Shown in pieces: positions 23,381 through 31,166 of a stretch of 39,416 nucleotides of DNA. The translations under genes were made by a program, and so were the position numbers. A model generated the notes under the pieces. That model saw only the letters and a list, made by a program, of their open reading frames with translations, did not search any database and was not told where the DNA came from. The first letter of the stretch is position 1, and each line of letters starts with the position of its first letter. The stretch covers positions 1 to 39,416 of the forward strand of contig CAZRSF010000063.1 of the NCBI GenBank assembly GCA_964602655.1, in the 5' to 3' direction. The DNA comes from Moduliflexus sp964602655. Its GTDB lineage: Bacteria > Moduliflexota > Moduliflexia > Moduliflexales > Moduliflexaceae.

Positions 23381-24302
23381 GATCTTTGACCGTAACGTTA
23401 CGGCAGAGATTCGTCAGGCTGTTGCGCAGATTGGGATGCAACTCCGCCGGATCACCGTAAATTTCAACATCAACCGATGTTTTAAGATATTTCTGACCGA
23501 GCGCGTTGACGACATACGTCACAAAGCGCTCGACAAGATGAAAATTATACTCCTGCATCACGACAACGATCCGGGTCAGCCGCCAGAATGGAACATGCAG
23601 ATCGGACACATCGGGATTCAGCAGACTCACGCTCGGCAGCATATCGCGCGGCAGCGCGGCGCCGAAGACGACCTGTTCGACCTGATGACAGCGAAAGGCA
23701 AATACATTTTGCAACGTCTCGGCAAGCCAGCACGTCTGTTCTTCATCCAACTGTTCGCCGATGGTGACGGTTTCGGGCGTTTCCCCGGCATAATCGAAAT
23801 GGACGCATGTCGTCGCATGGTTTCCGGCTGGACGCATAACACGCACATTATGAAGATGATCAAGCGTATAACACGAATTCCTGTCTCGCTCAAGAGTAAA
23901 CGTATGTGGCGTAACGCGCACTACGGTATACTCTGGAGGCTCAAGCTGCCAACTCTCCTCTTTTATCCGATTAGAGACGCTCCATGCTAATTTAAATATA
24001 AATCGCCCGAAAAAAATAAAAACACCAATCAGCCAACCAAACAGATAGAATCCCATTAAGCCGACCCAGAAGAAGATGATGATATTTAAATCGTAATCAC
24101 ACCATGGAACGTTAATATATTCTGAAAGTCCGAATAATACCGCCATTACGATTAAAATGCCAGGACTGATAAGCAACCATATTGCGCGATGTTTTTTCAC
24201 ATAGGATATTTTCTTTTGGTGCGGCAATTTAATAATTAATGTGTCGCCTTGCGTCTTCATGATTATCCGATTTGGATATTTTTGAACAATGGTTGCGCTC
24301 AT
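23370..24302 (-). CDS. Unknown two-helix membrane protein
   Basis: This 310-aa protein has two strong TM helices near 41-62 (IWLLISPGILIVMAVLFGL) and 75-103 (IIIFFWVGLMGFYLFGWLIG) and soluble parts on both sides. The N-terminal 40 residues begin MSATIVQKYPNRIIMKTQGD, and the C-terminal 195 residues form a beta-rich domain (YTVVRVTPHTFTLERD and others). I recognise no family. The start at 24302 lacks a clear ribosome site. The stop codon is inside the GTTCGTCCTGAGC-type repeat, so the original C-terminus may have been altered by its arrival. Confidence 0.65.
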   Translation of the reverse strand: MSATIVQKYPNRIIMKTQGDTLIIKLPHQKKISYVKKHRAIWLLISPGILIVMAVLFGLSEYINVPWCDYDLNIIIFFWVGLMGFYLFGWLIGVFIFFGRFIFKLAWSVSNRIKEESWQLEPPEYTVVRVTPHTFTLERDRNSCYTLDHLHNVRVMRPAGNHATTCVHFDYAGETPETVTIGEQLDEEQTCWLAETLQNVFAFRCHQVEQVVFGAALPRDMLPSVSLLNPDVSDLHVPFWRLTRIVVVMQEYNFHLVERFVTYVVNALGQKYLKTSVDVEIYGDPAELHPNLRNSLTNLCRNVTVKDRSS

Positions 24303-24571
24303 ATTTTTCTTTATTTATCGAGTGGAGAATATTGCCAATTTTCGACGTGATGCCAGCGATTCGTTGCGACAGAAAAAAATGCAAGCATTCTTCGGGAAAT
24401 ATTTGACACGTTTATACATCTGGCATAGAAGAGGCGAGATACTCCGCAAGAAGACACGACCTGTCGGACATTTCCGAAGCGTCTGACAGGTTTTTCTATG
24501 TAAACACCAACGAAATAAGGAGAGGCGTCAGGGCGAAATCTTCCGATTTGCGTCTGGACGCTTAAAATATC
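24303..24571. other. Intergenic region upstream of two divergent genes
   Basis: The 269 nt hold palindrome copy E and no convincing gene. Short frames here have no ribosome site or family match. Confidence 0.4.
24459..24495 (+). repeat. TGTCAGACA-type palindrome, copy E, with T-run
   Basis: ACCTGTCGGAC (24459-24469) pairs with GTCTGACAGGT (24481-24491) with one G-U and is followed by TTTTT, so it resembles an intrinsic terminator. No plus-strand gene ends here, which leaves its target unclear. Confidence 0.7.
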
Positions 24572-25243
24572 ATGGAAACACGCTCGCAATTTCACGGCGA
24601 TAAAAAACTGCCGATGAAGACGCTTTTCAGCGATGTCGAAAAACGCTTTATCGCTTGGCTGACGCCGAAATTTCCGCGCCGGATCGAAGGGTATCATCTG
24701 ACGCTGATGACGATTCTCTGGTCACTCGGGCTGATCGGTTTCGGCTATCTCGCGCGCGGCAGCCGCCACTGGCTCTGGCTGTCGTCGCTGATGCTCGCGC
24801 TGCAATGGTTCACCGACAGTTTCGACGGCGCGCTTGGCCGCTATCGCGATACCGGCATCCCGAAATGGGGCTTTTACATGGATCATCTGCTGGATTACTT
24901 TTTTCTCTGTTCCGTGTTTATCGGCTATTCGTTCCTCGTCAGGCCGGAGCATGTCCTCTCCATCTATGTGTTAGTACTGATTTTTACCGGCTTTATGGTC
25001 AGTTCGTTCCTCTCGTTCGCGGCAACAAACGAATTCAAGATCACGTATTTAGGCTGCGGCCCGACGGAAATGCGCTTGATCTTTGTCATGCTGAACGTCG
25101 CCATCATTTTTTTCGGCATCGGCTTTTTCGACGCCGCATTGATCTATCTGATTCCGATTTCTCTCGTGGTGATGGTGTTCGTCTTTTTCAGAACGCAGAA
25201 ATATATCTGGAATCTCGATATGCGCGATAAACAGCAGCGGTAG
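24572..25243 (+). CDS. CDP-alcohol phosphatidyltransferase family protein
   Basis: This 223-aa integral membrane protein has about six helices. It transfers a phosphatidyl or related group from a CDP-alcohol to an acceptor alcohol in phospholipid synthesis. The catalytic stretch is DSFDGALGRYRDT ... GFYMDHLLD, matching D-x2-D-G-x2-A-R...G-x3-D-x3-D, with two deviations: G replaces A in AR, and the spacer to the next Gly is one residue longer than the usual eight. All four Asp are present. The acceptor is unknown. The ATG at 24572 has no clear ribosome site; ATG 24614 is an alternative. Confidence 0.85.
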   Translation: METRSQFHGDKKLPMKTLFSDVEKRFIAWLTPKFPRRIEGYHLTLMTILWSLGLIGFGYLARGSRHWLWLSSLMLALQWFTDSFDGALGRYRDTGIPKWGFYMDHLLDYFFLCSVFIGYSFLVRPEHVLSIYVLVLIFTGFMVSSFLSFAATNEFKITYLGCGPTEMRLIFVMLNVAIIFFGIGFFDAALIYLIPISLVVMVFVFFRTQKYIWNLDMRDKQQR

Positions 25244-25250
25244 ATTGAGA

Positions 25251-25283
25251 ACCTGTCAGACACGTTGCACGTGTCTGACAGGT
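25251..25283. repeat. TGTCAGACA-type palindrome, copy F
   Basis: ACCTGTCAGACACGT (25251-25265), TGC, exact reverse complement (25269-25283). It lies between two convergent genes. Confidence 0.9.
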
Positions 25284-25294
25284 CGCGTCTTGAA

Positions 25295-26377
25295 TCAGAT
25301 ATTCCAGTAGGACATGTATTCGGACAGACACATCAGCGTCAAGCCCTGACCGTACATAGTGGGGTAGCAGGAGAGTTGGTTATACCCTTCGATGGTGTCT
25401 AAAATCGGCGTGCCGCCTGAGACGCCAAGCACTTCGCCTTCCGGCGTGATTTTGCCCATCAAACCGGACACGGTTTTTTCCACGACCGGATAATACGACG
25501 GCGCAATCACGCCCATCCGAATCGCTTTCAAGATGCCGCAGGCGATCCCAGCGCTGCCGGATGATTCCTGATAAAACTCCGGGCGATCCATAATCGTATG
25601 CCAGAGTCCGTTTTCAGCCTGATACGAGACGAGTCCGGCCACCATACGCTGATAGCGTTCGCGAATTTCAGCGGGGATGTCCACAAGCGTTTGAATTTCG
25701 GTGATAATCATCGGCGTGGCGACGGTAATCCAGGCATTGCCGCGTGTCCAGCGTCCGGCGGATTTATGGTGTCGCTCCTGACATTGATACCCATGAAACA
25801 GGACGCCGGTTTCTGCATCTTGCAGCAATTGCAGATGCAGCAGCAATTGTTTGGCCGCTTCTTCCGCTAACACGCGATCTCCTAATTGTCGGCTTAATCG
25901 CGCCAAAAACAGCACGACCATAAAAATCGTGTCCGCCCAGATTTCTTCTGTCAGACCGGCGCCATGCTGAAACGCCCCGGTCAGCGTGCGCAGTGAATTT
26001 TTGACGATCCAATTCGCATAGTCAACGGCGGTATCCAAAAAATAGCGGTCTTCGGTTCTACGGTACATTTCAGGGAAAATCGCGAACGGCGTCATGACGT
26101 TGACATGCTGAAACTTCCGCGCTTTCTGCTTGTTGCGCTGTACCCAGTTGACAAGGTATTCCAACACGTCCTGACGTTTGCTGGCGTTATAGTACGCGGA
26201 AATGCAGTTGACGCCCACGCCGGGATTCCAGTCCCAATCATCAATCGTTAAGCCCCAATTCGAGGGATTCACATCCACCGCGCTTCGCAGTGCTTCCGAT
26301 TCGACCGAATGCCCGGCAATCATATAGGCATATACGCGGTCGGCGGCTTGCTGTATCTGTGTTGTCGAGAGATTCAT
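25295..26377 (-). CDS. GH88/GH105 unsaturated glycuronyl hydrolase
   Basis: This 360-aa (alpha/alpha)6-barrel protein resembles GH105 unsaturated rhamnogalacturonyl hydrolases such as YteR, which remove the 4,5-unsaturated sugar left by polysaccharide lyases. Typical stretches are DDWDWNPGVGVNCISAYYN, TGAFQHGAGLTEEIWADTIFM with the catalytic-region Asp, SAGRWTRGNAWI, and ESSGSAGIACGILKAIRMG. There is no signal peptide, so it acts on imported oligosaccharides. GGAAGG precedes the ATG. It implies that pectin- or glycosaminoglycan-type oligomers are used. No lyase or importer is in view. Confidence 0.85.
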   Translation of the reverse strand: MNLSTTQIQQAADRVYAYMIAGHSVESEALRSAVDVNPSNWGLTIDDWDWNPGVGVNCISAYYNASKRQDVLEYLVNWVQRNKQKARKFQHVNVMTPFAIFPEMYRRTEDRYFLDTAVDYANWIVKNSLRTLTGAFQHGAGLTEEIWADTIFMVVLFLARLSRQLGDRVLAEEAAKQLLLHLQLLQDAETGVLFHGYQCQERHHKSAGRWTRGNAWITVATPMIITEIQTLVDIPAEIRERYQRMVAGLVSYQAENGLWHTIMDRPEFYQESSGSAGIACGILKAIRMGVIAPSYYPVVEKTVSGLMGKITPEGEVLGVSGGTPILDTIEGYNQLSCYPTMYGQGLTLMCLSEYMSYWNI

Positions 26378-26397
26378 ATTGGTTTCCTTCCTCAGTC

Positions 26398-26475
26398 ATA
26401 CCAATTGAGATCGAAAAGATCATCTTCGATTCCAAGACCTCGGAGTTCTGAGATCGTTTTGGCCGCAATTGGTAT
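26398..26475. repeat. Short element with ATACCAATTG ends
   Basis: ATACCAATTG (26398-26407) and CAATTGGTAT (26466-26475) bound a 78-nt unit containing an imperfect inner hairpin (ATCGAAAAGATCATCTTCGAT). It is MITE-like in form. Confidence 0.5.
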
Positions 26476-26969
26476 CACTATACGGGTCTATTTTTAATAG
26501 GATTTCAGGACGGTTGCGCGTTATTCAAGCGTTTGATCCTGACACAACGTAAAAAACATTATCTATCATCACGGAACAGATAAAATTTTGTTCATCATCT
26601 ATGACATCGGAGTCTTCTGTCAACATTCTTCTTCATTCTCAACAGATTGTACTTGTTGTGGCAATAGTCGTATGTCGCTGGCTCGCACGCGTTCGCGCAA
26701 TTGATCAGGGCGCTGGCAGCCGACAATCGGAATCGTCTATCTGCGGCCAATCGCTGCGCGCCTTCATGTTGCGTGTCAATGCCATTTATGTTTTTCATAA
26801 AAAATCCTTGACTATCAGAATCAGTGTCCGTACTTCTTTTTTATCTTCGTTACTTTTCTTGCAAAAGAGGGGGAAGTATTTATGGTTCCAACACTGAAAA
26901 TGAATACGAACATCAACTGTTGAACAGCCCGGCCAGGATTTCCCCCTGACCGGGCGGAACGTCACATTA

Positions 26970-26997
26970 TTGACAGTTGTACTCGCATCAATAATAA
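26970..26997 (+). promoter_or_regulatory. Candidate promoter of the first sensor module
   Basis: TTGACA (26970-26975), 16 nt, TAATAA (26992-26997), about 97 nt before the solute-binding protein gene. Confidence 0.5.
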
Positions 26998-27094
26998 AAT
27001 GCTTATGTGGTTGTTTGAAAAGAGAGCGTTGGCTTTCTTTTCTGCGTTCGTCAACCGAATTATGTTCAATGAATAACTAACGGAGGAACCTCAC

Positions 27095-28405
27095 ATGTGT
27101 AGATATACAGACCTATTTCGTCAGCGGATCGGGTTGATTACGATTCTATCAATTCTGGTTGGTGTCAGTCTGTTAAGCGTTTCGCAGCTCGCATACGGGC
27201 AAGAATCCCCACCTGTCACCACAATTACGGTCTGGGGATGGGATGAAAAATCTACCGTGCCGCTCCTACCGGAATTCGAAAAAATCTTTCCTGATATCAA
27301 GGTCAACTATGTGACCTTCGCGTCTGACAGCGAATGCATGCAAGCGTTTAAAGCCGCGTATGCCACTGGCGAAGCGCTCCCTGATATTATGTGGCTGGAA
27401 ATTCAAGCGATTGGCGAGTTTTTGGACATGGATATCTGGGAGCGGCTGGATGCGCCTCCATATCAAGTCGATCCGGCCATGCAATTCGAATCGCTTCATC
27501 CCTCGATCATGAATGCAAAAGGCGAGCTTATCGGGCTGCGTTGGGACCTTCCGATTGCTGGTCTGGCGTATCGGCGCGATCTGGCGAATATTTTTTTTGG
27601 CACGGACGAGCCGGAAGCATTGGAAACCATGCTGCCGACCTGGGATGTCGTGTTCGCCAAAGCCGCCGAAATACGCAAACAGCATGACGATCTCTTTTTG
27701 TTTGCCAGCCTGAAAGATGCATTTCGCATTATTGATGGACAAAATTCGACGCCGATGTTTGACGGCGACACGATGAATTTTCAGGACACGATTGGACGGA
27801 CGTATGAACGCATTGTCGCCATGCGCGATGCCGGTTTGGTGGATAAACTGCTGCAATGGACGACGGAATGGAATGCCTCGTTTACCCAGAAAAAACATCT
27901 GTTCTATCCGTGTCCAACCTGGTTTCCGCATTTTGTGATTGAGTCGAATGACCCGCAAGGTCAGGGGGCATGGGGCATGATGACGCCGCCGGAAGGCGGG
28001 TTCTTCTGGGGCGGCACGATTCTGGCGATCCCGAAACAAAACGACCACAAGGATGCCGCCTGGAAATTTTTGCAGTGGTTTTTGTTCAGTCAGGAAGGCG
28101 GCAACGCCAACAAACAGACCAACGGCGTCTTTATCGGATTTAAGCCTCTCTATGACAATCCTGAATTTGCGTCATATCATAGCAACTGGTTTGGTTCGCA
28201 AGACCTTGGGCAGAAATGGTTTCGCGATATTGCGCCGAATGCCTCTCCTGTTCGGCCTCCGTCGAAATATGACGCGGTCGTATCTGAGATCAATAATTTA
28301 ATTCTTCAGGCGCTTTCGGAAGATCAGAACATGACCCTTCAGGATGCGCTGACCGGTTTCAAAGAAGAACTCGCTGCGCGATTGCCAGAACTTCACCTCA
28401 ATTAA
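27095..28405 (+). CDS. ABC-type sugar-binding protein, module 1
   Basis: This 436-aa family 1 extracellular solute-binding protein has a signal peptide: basic MCRYTDLFRQR, hydrophobic 13-31, likely cleavage after LAYG or AYGQ. There is no lipobox Cys, so it is probably free in the periplasm. The mature part starts ITVWGWDEKSTVPLLPEFEK and shows PDIMWLEIQAIGEFLDMDIW, GLRWDLPIAGLAYRRDL and the late GTILAIPKQNDHKDAAWKFL, all usual for carbohydrate binders. GGAGG precedes the ATG. No permease or ATPase gene is adjacent. The next gene is a SpoIIE phosphatase receptor, so it may act as a sensory ligand carrier. Confidence 0.88.
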   Translation: MCRYTDLFRQRIGLITILSILVGVSLLSVSQLAYGQESPPVTTITVWGWDEKSTVPLLPEFEKIFPDIKVNYVTFASDSECMQAFKAAYATGEALPDIMWLEIQAIGEFLDMDIWERLDAPPYQVDPAMQFESLHPSIMNAKGELIGLRWDLPIAGLAYRRDLANIFFGTDEPEALETMLPTWDVVFAKAAEIRKQHDDLFLFASLKDAFRIIDGQNSTPMFDGDTMNFQDTIGRTYERIVAMRDAGLVDKLLQWTTEWNASFTQKKHLFYPCPTWFPHFVIESNDPQGQGAWGMMTPPEGGFFWGGTILAIPKQNDHKDAAWKFLQWFLFSQEGGNANKQTNGVFIGFKPLYDNPEFASYHSNWFGSQDLGQKWFRDIAPNASPVRPPSKYDAVVSEINNLILQALSEDQNMTLQDALTGFKEELAARLPELHLN

Positions 28406-28440
28406 CCTGACTTCTCATCCTTATCAAAGGACATATTTAC

Positions 28441-28464
28441 GCAACGCCCTTTTATGGGCGTTGC
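28441..28464 (+). terminator. Hairpin between binding protein 1 and sensor 1
   Basis: GCAACGCCC (28441-28449), TTTTAT, GGGCGTTGC (28456-28464). It sits 35 nt after the binding-protein stop and likely reduces or terminates read-through into the sensor gene. Confidence 0.6.
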
Positions 28465-28491
28465 GCGTTTCTCAATGAAGGAGCAGCGTGT

Positions 28492-30882
28492 ATGCTTTCG
28501 TTTTTCAGGCGGCTTAATATTCGATGGAAATTAGCGCTATCATTCATGTGTTTCAGTCTGCTTCCGCTATTCGGCCTCGGAGGCATGGCGTATATCAGCT
28601 CGCAAGCGACGATTCGACAAAAAGTCGGTTTCTATTCCCAACAGAACCTCGAACAAATCAGCCAAAATCTCCAGGCCACGTTAGAACAGATTGAAAAATT
28701 ATCGCGTTTGATCGTGTTGAATGGTCAGATGAGCGAACGCTTAGCGACCTTCTCAACGCAGACCACGCTGCAAAAATTGAAACGTGTGCGCGAGATTGAA
28801 GCAGAATTATCAGCGTTGGCAATATCGCATCCGGATGTGCGCCAGATTCTGATTGCTCGTCGTGATGAGCCGCTGCTTGCCTCAAAGGAATCGCTGTTGG
28901 AAAAAGAACAGAATTATTTCGCGACCGAAGATTTCTGGCAAAGTGATTTGTATCTCGAAATTGCCAGACTTCGCGGTCAGGTTATCTGGAAAAGCGGTAT
29001 TCGCGGGCAGTATAAGGAATTCTACCTGCTCAGACAGTTGATCGATCCCAAGACCACGCGGGAATTAGGCATCTTGATTTTCGTCATCAAACCTGATGCC
29101 CTGAATCGCATCCTCACGAAACAAACCAAAGATGATGGCAGCAATATGTTCATTATTGAACAAAGCGCCAAGATTATTGCGCATTCTCAATCCTCGCTGA
29201 CAGGAATCACTGTTACGCAATCGTATCTGTCAGAAATCTTCCGCGATCCTCATGCCGGTTATTTTCAGACAGAAACAGCGCTTATTGTTTTCAGCCCGCT
29301 TCCCAACCAATGGCATATCGTCTGGGAAATTCCGTTAACGTTTCTTTTTCAGGAGATCAACCGCCTCGGCCTGATGATCATATTGGCTGCGGCAATTTGC
29401 GGCGCGCTGGCCGTCGCGCTCGGCATCGTGATTTCAAGCGCCTATTCGCACATCATCCGCCAATTGGTTGACTCGGCCTCTGCCATTGCGAACGGAGAAT
29501 TAGATCACCCGATCCAGTTGAGCGGCGAAGACGAAATCGGTCTGTTAGCGCAGCGCTTTGCGACGATGCGCGACGCCATTCGTCAGAAAATCGAGGCATT
29601 GCAAACACTCAATAGCGAATTGGATTCGCGTGTCGAGCAGCGCACTCGCGAACTGAGTGTCGCCAATGCCGAATTAGCCCGCGAGCAATATGTGTTGAAT
29701 TGTTTTATGGATAATGTGCCGGACAGCATTTATTTCAAAGATCGAGAGAGCCGCTTTTTCCGATTGAATAATTCGCTGGCCTCTAAATTCGGGATAGCCG
29801 ATCCCTCTCTTTTGATCGGAAAATGCGACTTCGATTTTTTCCCGGAAGTACACGCTCGCCCCAAATATGAGCAAGAACAAGAAGTGATTCGAACCGGACA
29901 ACCGCTGTTGGCAATCGAAGAACCGGACATTGATGGGCGCTGGGCACTCACCACGAAAATGCCGCTTCGTGATGAACATGGCGAGATCATCGGCACGTTC
30001 GGCATTTCCCGCGATATTACCCCATTAAAAATGGCGCAGCAGCAGATTGAAGAAGCCTATACAGAAATCCAGATGCTGAATGAACAATTGCATCAGGAGA
30101 ACAGGCGGATGGGGGCGGAACTCGATGTCGCCCGGCGCTTGCAGCAGATGGTGCTGCCGATGCCGCACGAATTGACCGCGATTCCGGGCGTGGAGATTGT
30201 GGGCTATATGCAGCCTGCCGAAGAAGTCGGCGGCGATTATTATGATGTCCTGTCAACATTACTGCCCGGAGGCGTCTGTATCGGGATCGGCGATGTGACC
30301 GGGCACGGATTGGAAAGCGGCGTCTTGATGCTGATGACGCAGACCGCCATTCGCACCCTTGTGGATCGCGGCGAAACCGATCCGGTCATCTTTTTGAACA
30401 CGCTCAACCGCGTCTTGTATCAGAATATTCAGCGCATGGGCATTGATCGCAGTTTGACCTTAGCAATGGTGAATTATCAGAACGGGCAACTGCGACTGAT
30501 CGGCCAGCATGAAGAAGCCTTAGTGGTGCGGAGCGACGGGCGGATCGAACGCATGGACACGATTGATCTCGGCTTTCCCATTGGCATGGTGGATGATATT
30601 CGGCAATGGGTGGCCGAAGCGACGATCACGCTGGACTCTGGCGACGGCGTGGTGCTCTATACCGATGGCATCACGGAGGCGCAGAATGCATTAGACGAAT
30701 TCTATGGCCTGGATCGGCTCTGCTCGGTGATTAGCGCGAACTGGCACGGCGCCACCGCTGAGGCCGTCAAAGACGCGGTTGTCGAAGATGTTCGGCGTTT
30801 TATCGGCGACGCAATGGTCTATGACGATGTCACGTTGGTTGTATTGAAACAACACCCCGATGCCGAGTCGTCGTTGGAATAA
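28492..30882 (+). CDS. Two-TM receptor with HAMP, PAS and SpoIIE phosphatase, module 1
   Basis: This 796-aa protein has the order: TM1 (about 13-34), a ~255-aa periplasmic sensor region of Cache-like layout, TM2 (292-318), HAMP (318-372), coiled coil, PAS (about 397-515, NVPDSIYFKDRESRFFRLNN to FGISRDIT), linker coiled coil, and a SpoIIE/PP2C domain (about 545-790). The phosphatase metal motifs are GGDYYDV (near 579-585) and IGDVTGHGLESGVLM (near 598-612), plus VLYTDGITEAQN. It would dephosphorylate a Ser/Thr-phosphorylated protein, typically an anti-anti-sigma factor, in response to a periplasmic signal. The sensor half resembles YesM-type kinases that work with sugar-binding proteins. AAGGAGC precedes the ATG. 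No partner switch genes are nearby. Confidence 0.92.
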   Translation: MLSFFRRLNIRWKLALSFMCFSLLPLFGLGGMAYISSQATIRQKVGFYSQQNLEQISQNLQATLEQIEKLSRLIVLNGQMSERLATFSTQTTLQKLKRVREIEAELSALAISHPDVRQILIARRDEPLLASKESLLEKEQNYFATEDFWQSDLYLEIARLRGQVIWKSGIRGQYKEFYLLRQLIDPKTTRELGILIFVIKPDALNRILTKQTKDDGSNMFIIEQSAKIIAHSQSSLTGITVTQSYLSEIFRDPHAGYFQTETALIVFSPLPNQWHIVWEIPLTFLFQEINRLGLMIILAAAICGALAVALGIVISSAYSHIIRQLVDSASAIANGELDHPIQLSGEDEIGLLAQRFATMRDAIRQKIEALQTLNSELDSRVEQRTRELSVANAELAREQYVLNCFMDNVPDSIYFKDRESRFFRLNNSLASKFGIADPSLLIGKCDFDFFPEVHARPKYEQEQEVIRTGQPLLAIEEPDIDGRWALTTKMPLRDEHGEIIGTFGISRDITPLKMAQQQIEEAYTEIQMLNEQLHQENRRMGAELDVARRLQQMVLPMPHELTAIPGVEIVGYMQPAEEVGGDYYDVLSTLLPGGVCIGIGDVTGHGLESGVLMLMTQTAIRTLVDRGETDPVIFLNTLNRVLYQNIQRMGIDRSLTLAMVNYQNGQLRLIGQHEEALVVRSDGRIERMDTIDLGFPIGMVDDIRQWVAEATITLDSGDGVVLYTDGITEAQNALDEFYGLDRLCSVISANWHGATAEAVKDAVVEDVRRFIGDAMVYDDVTLVVLKQHPDAESSLE
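30178..30689 (+). repeat. 512-bp identical block, copy 1 (phosphatase domain 1)
   Basis: Every base from 30178 to 30689 appears identical to 34465-34976 on direct comparison. Just outside, differences begin at once. It encodes residues about 563-733 of the sensor. Confidence 0.9.
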
Positions 30883-31166
30883 TCATCGGCGTCTTGCGAA
30901 ACGCGCCTGCCTGCCTTCTATCGCGCTTCGAATGCCTCTGCCATTGCAATTTTGCCTTTTTATAAAGAAAGAAGGCTGATTCTCCTGAATATTTTCTCTT
31001 GACTTTCTCGCCAAAGGTCTCAAAAAAATAAAAAACACTTTTTCAGCTTTCGGGAAAAGTGTCCAAAACGGTGATGGTTCTTTAAAAATCAACCGAACGA
31101 CTTGTGTTGTCAGGTGATATAGAACACTGGCAACGCGAGTCTTCACAGCAAAAAAGGAGCATGGCG
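30883..31166. other. Intergenic region between the two sensor modules
   Basis: The 284 nt hold no gene. A hairpin ACACTTTT/AAAAGTGT with a 12-nt loop is at 31035-31062, and an A-rich stretch lies before it. A TTGACT box near 31001 has no good -10 partner. Confidence 0.4.

Larger units (their letters stand above)
26378..27094. other. Long intergenic region
   Basis: About 717 nt without a convincing gene. It holds the inverted-repeat element at 26398-26475, a hairpin GCCCGGCCAGG/CCTGACCGGGC at 26927-26955, and the promoter at 26970-26997. The short frames at 26595-26897 on both strands lack ribosome sites and matches. Confidence 0.4.

Noticed and set aside
26595..26897. Short frames on both strands in the long intergenic region
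   Set aside because: No ribosome sites, no family match, low-complexity composition.
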